Positions 8,968 to 17,165 of a stretch of 64,000 nt of DNA are shown here, in pieces. The first letter of the stretch is position 1, and the number at the start of each line of letters is the position of its first letter. Origin of the DNA: Calothrix sp. 336/3 (GTDB lineage: Bacteria; Cyanobacteriota; Cyanobacteriia; Cyanobacteriales; Nostocaceae); assembly GCF_000734895.2 (NCBI RefSeq), contig NZ_CP011382.1, positions 1,404,700 to 1,468,699 on the forward strand. The letters are read 5' to 3'. A program made the position numbers and the translations under genes. The notes beneath the pieces are model-generated. The model did not search any database. It was not told the DNA's origin and saw only the letters and a list, made by a program, of their open reading frames with translations.

Positions 8968-9728
8968 AAAATCACCTCACGGGGGCAGTTCCATCTTAGG
9001 GGTAAGGTATCTCCCATGCCACGGCTAACTAGTAAATGTACTTGGTTTTGGGTAAAGCGTAATCCATTCCAGGTATAGAACCAAGCACCGGGATAGAGGC
9101 GATCGCCTGATTTGCCGAATACCCACTGACAACCATGTAAATGTCCAGCAAATACCAGTTTGTATCCCTGGGATATGGCTTGGGGAAAGATTACCGGGTT
9201 ATGGGCACAGAGAATTGATATTGTATTTGGAGCAGTTTGCGTATTTTTACTGAGGGAACCGTGAATTTCTACAGCTTTATGGTTGCCAGAGATGGTGATA
9301 CGGGAATTTGTCAACCAGTTACCACCCCCTGCCAAAACCGCTTGCCGTACCCGACTTACCCCCACCCATTGATCGTGATTTCCGGGAATTGCCCACACAG
9401 GAGCGATGGTACTCACCTGCTGCACACAATCTTGGAGTTGAGCAAATCCGGGGGGTATATCTACTAAGTCACCACCGAGGAGAACAAAGTCAGGTGTAGT
9501 TTTTTTGACTGCGGCAATGAGTTGGGCGATCGCCCTGGGTGAGCGTTGCCAACCTAAGTGTAAATCACTGGCAAATAGTAACTTGACAACAGTACCTATC
9601 CCGAAATCTACTGACTCTTGACGAATTAATAGGGGTTGATTCGTACCAATTTCCAGGCGGGAATAGGGTTTTTCTGTCTCCAGAATTAACTCACGATACT
9701 GGTGCTGCCACCTGCTGTAACTTTTCAT
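8952..9728 (-). CDS. Calcineurin-like metallophosphoesterase
   Basis: A 258-residue protein with all metal-ligand motifs of the family in order: 'SDLHLGW' (DxH), 'GGDLVD' (GD), 'GNHDQW' (GNHD), 'CAHNP' and 'AGHLHGCQ' (GHxH). No signal peptide or membrane segment is obvious. The set resembles YkuE/LpxG-type phosphoesterases that act on phospholipid or nucleotide-lipid substrates. The gene overlaps both neighbours in a five-gene operon of mostly membrane proteins. Phosphoesterase activity is secure; the substrate is not. Confidence 0.9.
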   Translation of the reverse strand: MKSYSRWQHQYRELILETEKPYSRLEIGTNQPLLIRQESVDFGIGTVVKLLFASDLHLGWQRSPRAIAQLIAAVKKTTPDFVLLGGDLVDIPPGFAQLQDCVQQVSTIAPVWAIPGNHDQWVGVSRVRQAVLAGGGNWLTNSRITISGNHKAVEIHGSLSKNTQTAPNTISILCAHNPVIFPQAISQGYKLVFAGHLHGCQWVFGKSGDRLYPGAWFYTWNGLRFTQNQVHLLVSRGMGDTLPLRWNCPREVILCQIS

Positions 9729-10251
9729 ACCATAGTACTACCGCCAAACATCCCAAGCACCAAGAGCGAATAAATCCCTGCCCACAAAAACCGCCAAAAA
9801 TCATCACCGCAGCCAGTACCATTACCACTTTCATTGCTGCCAAGGTTCCCCCCGCTTTCTTGGTTAATTTCCGACTTTCACGGAAAGGGTGGGGATAACC
9901 ATCAATGGCAATGGGAAATAAAAACACCATTTGCACTTCTACTGCATAGAAGGCGGGGATACACAATAGGATGAGAGGATATAAATGTGTTGTCCAGAAG
10001 ATGAAAATAACGGACAGTGCCACAATCGAAGCCAAGGTATATTTAATCACTCCCAGAGCTTGTAAATTATGGTGTGCCGGAATGGGTGTAACTCCCCGTA
10101 ATTCTAACAGGGCGATCGCCATCCATTCTCCCCCACTAGTAAAACCCCTGCGCCAAGCATCCTGTGCCATGACTGCTAACTGAGACATGGGTGAATCATA
10201 CATCGCCCGTGCTTCTTGCAGTAATTTCCTTGCTGAAATATTCCTAGACAT
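9691..10251 (-). CDS. Predicted membrane protein of unknown function (operon gene 2)
   Basis: I do not recognise this family. The ATG at 10251 is preferred over an upstream TTG because AGGGG lies just before it and it overlaps the previous stop codon by 8 bases. The protein is about 186 residues: a soluble N-terminal part ('KLLQEARAMYDSPMSQLAVMAQDAWRRG' region) and three to four hydrophobic segments in the middle and C-terminal half ('YTLASIVALSVIFIFW', 'LYPLILLCIPAFYAVEVQ', 'MKVVMVLAAVMIFGGFC' and 'RSWCLGCLAVVLWY'). It overlaps the phosphoesterase gene by 38 bases. Confidence 0.8.
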   Translation of the reverse strand: MSRNISARKLLQEARAMYDSPMSQLAVMAQDAWRRGFTSGGEWMAIALLELRGVTPIPAHHNLQALGVIKYTLASIVALSVIFIFWTTHLYPLILLCIPAFYAVEVQMVFLFPIAIDGYPHPFRESRKLTKKAGGTLAAMKVVMVLAAVMIFGGFCGQGFIRSWCLGCLAVVLWYEKLQQVAAPVS

Positions 10252-10732
10252 GCATACCCCTAGAAACAAAACACCAGTCTACCCACGCTAACCATGCCAA
10301 GGTATTACCAAATACAAGTAACCTATGCATTAGGGTTTCCCATGGCTGACAGTGGCGATGAAACATGAACTCATCGTAGCAAATGAGTACTGCCATATAT
10401 AACACCACCACAATTACAGGAATCAAATATTGCATCGGTTGTGTACTCAGGGATGCCGCAGACATGAAAATAAATAGGGGAACACCCCCCGCTAGAGCCA
10501 AAAATTCATATTTGCGTTCCTTCTTCCCAATCATCCGCAAACCCCGACGATGGTATATCCAGTCAACTACACCCCCAATCGTTGCCACAATTCCACAGAT
10601 GGCGATCGCCCAGAATTGCCAGGGATAGGCGGAAATATTATGTAACCAGGAGAACTGCGGGTGATTCCACAAGAGGGCAAGCCCAAGGTAAAATGCGACA
10701 CCTGGTATAAATAGGACAATCAGGCTTTTCAT
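10244..10732 (-). CDS. Predicted membrane protein of unknown function (operon gene 1)
   Basis: A 162-residue protein with about four membrane helices: an N-terminal 'LIVLFIPGVAFYLGLALLW', then 'WQFWAIAICGIVATIGGVVDW', 'YLIPVIVVVLYMAVLIC' and a C-terminal 'LLVFGNTLAWLAWVDWC'. A His-rich loop 'DEFMFHRHCQPWETLMHR' could bind metal or lie at an active site. It is the first gene of the overlapping operon 10732-7836, and the ATG at 10732 has AGGAT close upstream. The family is not recognised. Confidence 0.8.
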   Translation of the reverse strand: MKSLIVLFIPGVAFYLGLALLWNHPQFSWLHNISAYPWQFWAIAICGIVATIGGVVDWIYHRRGLRMIGKKERKYEFLALAGGVPLFIFMSAASLSTQPMQYLIPVIVVVLYMAVLICYDEFMFHRHCQPWETLMHRLLVFGNTLAWLAWVDWCFVSRGMHV

Positions 10733-11116
10733 AATCCTGGCTGAAAAATAACTACATTATTATGCCAAAATTACGGATTTAAAGGGGAGTCTGGGAAAGT
10801 TATCAATATGGGTGACTATAAAAGATATAAAGGTAAGCCGAGAACTTGGGATTGAGATATTAAAATAAAGTTAGCAAAGCGAGGATTTATTTACGCTGTA
10901 AACTGAAAGATTTTCGATGCGGTGATGTCATTTTTATCTTTTATATCAGTTGACTAATATTCACAGCAACATTTTTAAATTCATTGAAATGAGCGATTTC
11001 AAACCAGTTTTTCACTGGCTGGTTTAGCCCAAAGTAATTAAAAAACAATGAAAATACAGTTTAAGATTCGTAGTTACGGGGAGAGAGCAACTACGAATGA
11101 AAGCTTTATAAATGAA
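10733..11116. other. 384-bp intergenic region with operon promoter side
   Basis: AT-rich and without a convincing reading frame. It should hold the promoter of the minus-strand operon 10732-7836 and the end of the small gene at 11117-11410. A weak imperfect palindrome 'AAACCAGTTTTTCACTGGCTGGTTTAGC' region lies near 11000-11030. I see no tRNA or clear terminator. Confidence 0.4.
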
Positions 11117-11410
11117 TTACAGATCAGTCTGAGTTTCAGGAGCAACAACAATCCCTTCCTCACCTTCTCTTTTAATCGCAATCAAATCTCTAAAAGTACA
11201 AACTTTAACACCTATATAATCGCTAGCTTTTTGTAATTCACGTTCAAAAGTTGTCAAGTCACTTCCATAGCCACAGCGTTGGGCTGCAATTTCAATACCT
11301 TCGTTACCATTCGCTCTGGCACAATCAATTAAATCCGTACCTTGAAGAGGTGCTGTAGATTCCATAAGTTTGAATGCCTCCCAAGCTTTATAAGTAAAGG
11401 TTGTCTTCAT
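11117..11410 (-). CDS. Conserved-looking small protein of unknown function
   Basis: A 97-residue soluble protein with an ATG start and even amino-acid composition, containing 'LIDCARANGNEGIEIAAQRC' and 'ASDYIGVKVCTFRDLI'. It has three Cys and no signal peptide or membrane segment. I do not recognise the family. It is free-standing, 68 bp upstream of the antiporter gene on the same strand, so it could be co-transcribed with it. The coding call rests on composition and good spacing. Confidence 0.6.
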   Translation of the reverse strand: MKTTFTYKAWEAFKLMESTAPLQGTDLIDCARANGNEGIEIAAQRCGYGSDLTTFERELQKASDYIGVKVCTFRDLIAIKREGEEGIVVAPETQTDL

Positions 11411-11478
11411 GTATAAGATTGTAGAAAAAAACTTCTCACGACTACTCCATCTACAGGGGTAAAAACTAATGACTTGAA

Positions 11479-12720
11479 TTAAACCCTGTGATTTTGGTAA
11501 TCCTGGAAATATTTTTCATACCAATTCATCAAAGGCGTTGCGCTAATACCATGTAATATCACCGAGAGAACAAGGATGATATAGGTAATCCAAGCAATTC
11601 GCTCGCCAATTTCTCCGCCTAAACCTTCACCAAAAGCATAGGATAAATAATATAAAGAGCCAGCTCCACGAATACCAAACCAACCAAATAGTAGGCGTTT
11701 TGCTGGATGATAACGTTCCCCGATAGTACTTAGCCAAGCACCTACAGGACGGATGATAAATAATAATAACATACCTACCAAAAGAGCCTCTCCCGCATGT
11801 TTCCATAGGGGGTTAAGGCGCAAAAGCGAACCTAATAACAGAATTGCTCCTACCTCCATTAATTTCTCAATTCTCTCAGTGAATTCTATTTGTGAGAGTC
11901 GCTTTTCTGTTTCTAAGTGGCTCTGATTTATTACTATCCCGGCAATAAAAACAGCCAAGAATCCGTAGCCATTTACCAACTCTGTGAGAGAATAAGTCAG
12001 CAAAATTGTGCCGAGAGCAGTAAAGTCTTTCATTAGAGCATCTACAGGTCGGTATTGCTGCAATTTTCGGTCAATCCAAGATACTGCTTTGGCAACCAAG
12101 ATTCCCATAATAATTCCCGCAGCGATCGCCCACAGTAAGTCTACCGCTACCCACTGTTTAAACCAGTTTTGCCAGTTGCTATCTTTCAACAAATACAACC
12201 CAAAGTAGACAAAGGGAAAAGCTAGTGCATCATTTAAACCAGCTTCAGAAGTTAAGCCAAATCGCAATTCATCTCGATCTTCTATATCAGAAATTTGGAC
12301 TTCACTAGCTAAAACTGGATCGGTTGGGGCTAGAATTGCTCCCAGTAAAATCGCTGCTCCCCAATTAAAACCTAAAAACCAATGGGCTACCACAGCTAAG
12401 CCAAAGATAGAAATGGGCATTAAAAAGCCAATCAAGCGCACCGTGGAATCCCAAGCCCAGATTTTGAGTGGGCGATTCATTTTCAAACCGCAACTAAACA
12501 AAGATACAATCACAACAAATTCAGTCAGTCGCTCTAAAAATGCAGCTTGGGGGCGTATTTGAATCAGATTGAACCCATAGGGACCTAATAATATTCCTAC
12601 CACTAGATAAATCAGAGAATAGGTTAGAGGCAAACGTGCAATCCAACCGGAACCTAATGTGATAAAAAGTAAGAGAAGACCAATAACCAGTAAATTGAGA
12701 ATATAGATATCCACAGGCAA
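11479..12720 (-). CDS. Cation:proton antiporter, CPA1/NhaP type
   Basis: A 413-residue polytopic membrane protein with about 12 hydrophobic segments. The family's ion-binding stretch 'AILLGAILAPTDPVLASEV' includes the TDP motif, 'GLTSEAGLNDALAFP' carries the ND pair of electroneutral NhaP/NHE exchangers, and a late 'LFGWFGIRGAGSLYYL' helix supports the assignment. It is expected to exchange Na+ or K+ for H+ across the cytoplasmic membrane. No ATG is at the start; TTG at 12720 or GTG at 12714 both fit. There is no regulatory C-terminal domain. Confidence 0.9.
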   Translation of the reverse strand: MPVDIYILNLLVIGLLLLFITLGSGWIARLPLTYSLIYLVVGILLGPYGFNLIQIRPQAAFLERLTEFVVIVSLFSCGLKMNRPLKIWAWDSTVRLIGFLMPISIFGLAVVAHWFLGFNWGAAILLGAILAPTDPVLASEVQISDIEDRDELRFGLTSEAGLNDALAFPFVYFGLYLLKDSNWQNWFKQWVAVDLLWAIAAGIIMGILVAKAVSWIDRKLQQYRPVDALMKDFTALGTILLTYSLTELVNGYGFLAVFIAGIVINQSHLETEKRLSQIEFTERIEKLMEVGAILLLGSLLRLNPLWKHAGEALLVGMLLLFIIRPVGAWLSTIGERYHPAKRLLFGWFGIRGAGSLYYLSYAFGEGLGGEIGERIAWITYIILVLSVILHGISATPLMNWYEKYFQDYQNHRV

Positions 12721-12973
12721 AAATCAGCTAGAGAACATCACTCAATCTATACTCATTACATTTAACAATAAATCTTCTGATAGCTAGATTTTTGAAGTTT
12801 CTCTGGAGGAATCTTGAGGTAATAATTTTTGTCATCCTTCCCCAAAATTTAGAAAAGTAATGGGAAATGAGGAAATTATCTTTACTGATGGTGAATTTAT
12901 AGACTTGCGAGATTGCAGCCTGGGTAGAGAAATTCATCTATGAGCTTGCAATATTTTCTTTATACAAAAATAA

Positions 12974-13882
12974 TCAACAAATCATTCTTTTAGCAATTGC
13001 TTCACCAGCTTTTACTTTTATCTCTAAGTTCATGGCAGAATCTTGAATCAAATCATCATCAAATTGAATAATTCCTGGTTCAAATAGGAGGATAATTGTG
13101 GAGCCACCAAAACGAAAGTAACCTTTTTCTTGCCCCTGGATGACAGTACCGGGTGCGAAGGTTTGTTTAATAGTACCAATACAAAAAGCACCAATTTCTA
13201 TATAAATGATTTCTCCAAATTGTTGGGAGATAAATTTAGTGATAGCACGTTGATTTTGACAAAATAAATCTGGTACTTTTGCGAGGGCAATGGGATTGAC
13301 GGAATGATATTTACCGGGGATATATTGGGTAGGGTAGGCAATACCATCATCAGGGAAATGGAAGCGATGATAATCGGGTGGTGCGAGACGAATTATCAAT
13401 GCTGAACCCTGAAGATATTGCTTGGCAGTTATGGGGGAAGATAATAAAGTGGCGAGAAATTTGTGTGTTCCTTTTATTGGTAGCAAGGTTTCTGCTGCTA
13501 ATTTAGGAAATACGAGAATTTTCCCATCCGCAGGAGCGGGTAAAATACCTGAATTCCGAGGAAAACAGCGACTACCGGGCTTGAGTTTGCGAGCAAAAAA
13601 AGCGTTAAAATTAGGATATGCTTCTGGTTGTAATTCTGCTTCTGAGAGATTAATTTGATATTCTGAGGCAAATTTTAAGATTTTTTTTCTACTTCCTGGT
13701 CTATCTTGCCATTTACTATGTAACCAGCAGATAAAATAATTATTCAAAGTATAGTTAAATATGCGCCATCCTAGGGGATTTTCATAGAACCACCGTAAAC
13801 CCGCTTCTAGGAAAACTGCCTCTGTAACTAGCTTTCCAGTCTGGCGATCGCGGTAACGTAGTTCGATTCTTTCCTCAGTCAT
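12974..13882 (-). CDS. psd: Phosphatidylserine decarboxylase
   Basis: The 302-residue protein has the family landmarks 'FNAFFARKLKPGSR', 'PADGKI' and 'PPDYHRFHFPDDG', and near the C-terminus 'RFGGSTIILLFEPG'. There Ser261 in GGST corresponds to the self-cleavage serine (usually LGST) that becomes the pyruvoyl cofactor. It converts phosphatidylserine to phosphatidylethanolamine at the membrane. It follows pssA by 12 bp, so both steps are in one transcript. Cyanobacterial membranes are normally described as lacking phosphatidylethanolamine, which makes the pair noteworthy. The Leu to Gly change in LGST is tolerated in some homologues but should be checked. Confidence 0.92.
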   Translation of the reverse strand: MTEERIELRYRDRQTGKLVTEAVFLEAGLRWFYENPLGWRIFNYTLNNYFICWLHSKWQDRPGSRKKILKFASEYQINLSEAELQPEAYPNFNAFFARKLKPGSRCFPRNSGILPAPADGKILVFPKLAAETLLPIKGTHKFLATLLSSPITAKQYLQGSALIIRLAPPDYHRFHFPDDGIAYPTQYIPGKYHSVNPIALAKVPDLFCQNQRAITKFISQQFGEIIYIEIGAFCIGTIKQTFAPGTVIQGQEKGYFRFGGSTIILLFEPGIIQFDDDLIQDSAMNLEIKVKAGEAIAKRMIC

Positions 13883-13894
13883 CTTCTTGATTAT

Positions 13895-14620
13895 TTATGG
13901 GAGATTTTGCCAAACATAAATTCCCCCAATTCCTAATCCTCCTCCTAAAGCAATCCCATACCATATCCCTGATAACTTCTGAATTTTCACGTTTGCTACC
14001 ATCAGCATAGCTAATAATAAATAAATGATTTGGAGTAATAATTTCATCCAAAACAGAGGAATCGCAAAATTAGCTAAAAAAACAATGGGGATAACTAAAG
14101 CTGTAGAGGTGATTGGTAAACCAGTAAAATATTGTTTATCTTTGTCTGCAACCAAACCGACAGCATTAAAAAATGCCAATCTTAAAGCACTTGCGATTAA
14201 ATAAATCAGCAAAATTCCCAGGGATAAATTATCTTGTAAACCGAAAAAATAAGCGAAGATAACTGGAGTCAATCCAAAGGCACAAATATCAACTAAACTA
14301 TCTAATTGTTTACCAATGTTAGCTTGTAATTCCGTACGCTGAATTTTTCTGGCAATTAATCCATCCAAAATATCAGTTAAACCTGCACCTATCAACAAAA
14401 TCATTGCAAAATCAAAATCTGTTTGTACAGATGCAATCACCGCAAAAAAACTGCAAACTAATCCCGTGATACTCACTAAGTTAGGAATATCTAACTGTTG
14501 CAACATTAACGTCTGTCGGGAAAAGAGAGATTCTGAAGGATTCGCCACAATTTCTGACAAATTCCCCTCAGGGAAATCATTTCTTCCTTCCAATTGATTC
14601 GTGATGATATGATTTTGCAC
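13895..14620 (-). CDS. pssA: CDP-diacylglycerol--serine O-phosphatidyltransferase
   Basis: A membrane CDP-alcohol phosphatidyltransferase of up to 241 residues. The motif reads D86-G87-x2-A90-R91, then G103, D107 and D111, so the AR-to-G spacing is 11 rather than the canonical 8. The core starts at 'LDIPNLVSITGL'. The GTG at 14620 adds about 38 non-conserved residues, and an ATG at 14506 would give the usual length. 'GKQLDSLVDICAFG' favours serine as acceptor over glycerol phosphate. It would supply phosphatidylserine to the Psd encoded 12 bp downstream. Confidence 0.85.
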   Translation of the reverse strand: MQNHIITNQLEGRNDFPEGNLSEIVANPSESLFSRQTLMLQQLDIPNLVSITGLVCSFFAVIASVQTDFDFAMILLIGAGLTDILDGLIARKIQRTELQANIGKQLDSLVDICAFGLTPVIFAYFFGLQDNLSLGILLIYLIASALRLAFFNAVGLVADKDKQYFTGLPITSTALVIPIVFLANFAIPLFWMKLLLQIIYLLLAMLMVANVKIQKLSGIWYGIALGGGLGIGGIYVWQNLP

Positions 14621-14704
14621 CGATAATTTTCACGTCATGACATTCGCCATCAAAATATCATATTTTGGATGCATAAAAAATCTCCCTGCTCCATTTCCCC
14701 TTAC

Positions 14705-15862
14705 CTAAACATAATTCACCTCTCCCAATAACATTTCCTGAGTTGCACCAGTTGCACTGGGTAGATTACCAGGTGTATGATTTTGTCGCCAATAGGCTAA
14801 AACTGCAAAGGCGATCGCCTCTTTGAAATCTGCATTTAAACCCACCTCATCGGTGGTATTTACAGGTATATTCTCGAACAATATTTCTAAGCGTTTTCTC
14901 AGATACAAATTCCGACTTCCTCCACCAGCTAACAAGACTCGCTGAGGCATTTGCGGCAAGAATGTACGGTAACTGTGGACAATGGAAGCAGCTGTTAATT
15001 CTGTTAAAGTTGCCAGAAAATCGGCAGCACTCAAATTATAAGGTTCCGCATCTTTTATACACCCATCTAGATACTCTACCCCAAATAATTCCCGTCCCGT
15101 AGACTTAGGTGGTGGTTGTAAAAAATAATCATGCTCCAACCATTGTCTCACTAATTCCTGGCAAGGTGTCCCACTGGCTGCCCATTCCCCATTTTGATCA
15201 TAGGTTTTTGCCCCCTGGCTCAAACGGTGTATAGCTAAATCTAGTAAACTATTTCCAGGTCCAGTATCCCAACCACGAATCTTTTCTAACCAATCTCCCT
15301 GACGTGGGGGCATATACGCAACATTACCGATACCACCAATATTTTGAATACATCTTGATTCTTGAGGATGACTTAGCAAAGCCGCATCAATACGAGGTAC
15401 AAGGGGCGCACCCTCTCCCCCCGCAGCAATATCTGCTACCCGAAAGTTACTGACTGTGGTGATACCTGTTTTCTGGGCAATCAATACCCCCCGACCCAGT
15501 TGTAAACTGTAAGCTAGGGTATAAGCGCCTGGAGGTTGTGCCGTAAATCCCCTAGGACGGTGGTATACTGTCTGACCATGGGAACCAATTAATTCTGCTT
15601 GCGGGTGTCCCTGTTGAATAGCCATTGCTGCTTGGGCAAAACAGGTGGCGATCGCATCATCTAATTCTGCTAATTCTGCCATAGAAAGAGTCGCACCACC
15701 GCACACAGCCAGAATTTTATCTCTCAATTCTGGGGGATAGGGGTAGGTTTTTCCCGCAACTAATTGCACCTGTAAATCTAAATTTTCCCCAGCAATGTCA
15801 ACTAAAGCTGCATCAATGCCATCAACGGAAGTACCACTAATTAAACCAATAGTCAAAGACAT
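14705..15862 (-). CDS. anmK: Anhydro-N-acetylmuramic acid kinase
   Basis: A 385-residue sugar kinase of the AnmK family: an N-terminal '[18 protein letters not shown]' phosphate-binding stretch, '[12 protein letters not shown]', '[10 protein letters not shown]', '[12 protein letters not shown]' and 'LLAGGGSRN'. Length and motifs match the full enzyme, which phosphorylates and hydrolyses 1,6-anhydro-MurNAc to MurNAc-6-phosphate during cell-wall recycling in the cytoplasm. It lies 84 bp upstream of pssA on the same strand and may share its transcript. Confidence 0.96.
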   Translation of the reverse strand: MSLTIGLISGTSVDGIDAALVDIAGENLDLQVQLVAGKTYPYPPELRDKILAVCGGATLSMAELAELDDAIATCFAQAAMAIQQGHPQAELIGSHGQTVYHRPRGFTAQPPGAYTLAYSLQLGRGVLIAQKTGITTVSNFRVADIAAGGEGAPLVPRIDAALLSHPQESRCIQNIGGIGNVAYMPPRQGDWLEKIRGWDTGPGNSLLDLAIHRLSQGAKTYDQNGEWAASGTPCQELVRQWLEHDYFLQPPPKSTGRELFGVEYLDGCIKDAEPYNLSAADFLATLTELTAASIVHSYRTFLPQMPQRVLLAGGGSRNLYLRKRLEILFENIPVNTTDEVGLNADFKEAIAFAVLAYWRQNHTPGNLPSATGATQEMLLGEVNYV

Positions 15863-16162
15863 AAAATTATTCTTAACTTTTTGATAGCAATCATCCCAGA
15901 GATGAGGATATTAACAAATTAGCAAATAATCACACTCCTAGGGGTTTCATACTAATTCCCCAAAATAAAGCTACACATAGACAACAGGGAGCAGGGGGAG
16001 AATTATCTGTCGCCGAAATTTAGAGAAATGATATCACATCCGTTATCTGTACCCTTATCCAGGGAAGATGATAACGAAAAATAGCGATAATTCGTGAATT
16101 ACCGCTATCGCAATGGTTATATAAAAAAATATTGACAAAAATAGCCAATTATGGATATTGAA
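15863..16162. other. 300-bp intergenic region containing a dispersed repeat
   Basis: It holds the anmK promoter side and, from about 15949 to 16045, a repeat whose second copy (around 55710-55893) carries a MITE insertion. Near the crp stop codon it is AT-rich. No reading frame is convincing. Confidence 0.6.
15949..16045. repeat. Dispersed repeat, uninterrupted copy
   Basis: It begins at 'ATACTAATTC', continues through 'GCTACACATAGACA' and 'GGGGGAGAATTAT', and then reads CTGTCGCCGAAATT...AGAGAAAT. The order is the same, with small differences, at 55710-55758 plus 55871-55893. The two ends resemble each other inverted (ATACTAATTC versus ATATCATTTC), as in a MITE. This copy is the empty site for the insertion at 55761. 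Confidence 0.7.
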
Positions 16163-16846
16163 TCAAACCCTACCAGCTAAATTCATTAATTGCTTGATAT
16201 TAACCAGGTGTAATATTTGGTTTGTCTCATCAACCCGAACCCAACCTTTCTCATCTAACTTTTCGATGATTTTGCTAGTTTCTTCTACACCAATCTCGGT
16301 GACATCGGCTAAATCTTTGTAGGGAATGTTGAATATCTCTTTACCCTGGGCTGAATCCTGACCGTAACTTTCACCCAAGGTTACCAAGGTATGAGCTAAT
16401 TTTACAGCTGGAGGTGAAGACCGCATTTGCAAACGTAAATTTGCATGACGCAAACGTCTGACCATTAATTGCAACATCCGATGATGTAATTGCGGGTCTT
16501 TAAAGAGAATTTGAACAAATCTTTCCCTAGAGATACTTAATAATTTTACAGGTGAAAGGGCTATGACATCAGTAGAACGAGGTGATTCGTCTAAAATTGC
16601 CATTTCTCCAAAAAAATCACCTTTACCGAGAATTGCTAAAGCCACAGAGTCTTCACCCACTGTACGTCTGACCTTAACCCACCCGGATACAACAAAGTAT
16701 ACAGCGTTACCCCAAGCGTCTTCCATCAGTACAGCACGTCCTGCCGGATACTCGTGTTCAACTGCGACAGTCATCAGCCATTCTAGAGTTTCGGGATTGG
16801 CTGTACTCATCAAAGGAAAACGTTCGTTAAAAACCTCTGTCAGCAT
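16163..16846 (-). CDS. Crp/Fnr-family transcription regulator with cyclic-nucleotide-binding domain
   Basis: A 227-residue protein. Residues 20-130 form a cNMP-binding beta-roll with the phosphate-cassette pattern 'FGEMAILDESPRSTDV', where Glu and Arg are both present and cAMP binding is therefore plausible. A dimer helix follows ('MLQLMVRRLRHANLRLQ'), then a C-terminal winged helix ('IPYKDLADVTEIGVEETSKIIEKL'). It resembles cyanobacterial Crp homologues rather than NtcA, whose signature sequences are absent. The gene is monocistronic, and its targets cannot be read from the sequence. Confidence 0.9.
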   Translation of the reverse strand: MLTEVFNERFPLMSTANPETLEWLMTVAVEHEYPAGRAVLMEDAWGNAVYFVVSGWVKVRRTVGEDSVALAILGKGDFFGEMAILDESPRSTDVIALSPVKLLSISRERFVQILFKDPQLHHRMLQLMVRRLRHANLRLQMRSSPPAVKLAHTLVTLGESYGQDSAQGKEIFNIPYKDLADVTEIGVEETSKIIEKLDEKGWVRVDETNQILHLVNIKQLMNLAGRV

Positions 16847-17165
16847 GAAATGTCTGAGTATAAATTAAGTATATGGTTCCAATCGGGTTTGCAGTTAGAT
16901 AATTGCAGAACCTGGATGATTGAAGATTATTAATCAGTAATTATAGCTAGTGAGCAGTTCTTTATATAACATACATTGACCGTCACTACTAAACCCATTT
17001 GGTCTAGAGTTTTATTAGAGCATAGTCAAACAGCGATCGCCTTCAGAGGTTTTACCGAAAACTGCTAGAGTTGTTTTGCATTCAAGAAATAGGATAATTG
17101 ATTTCTGGAAATTGCCTAGGAAAAAGATAAGATTTGCACGCTTTATCCAGGAAAGTAATGATTAT
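16847..17165. other. 319-bp intergenic region upstream of the crp-type gene
   Basis: It includes a HIP1 site at about 17033 and AT-rich stretches that should hold the promoter of the Crp-type gene. No gene-like frame, clear hairpin or known regulatory box was recognised. Confidence 0.4.

Noticed and set aside
12728-12937. 69-codon frame on the minus strand between the antiporter and psd
   Set aside because: It is basic, Ile/Lys/Phe-rich and has no recognisable domain; it matches AT-rich intergenic sequence rather than a gene.
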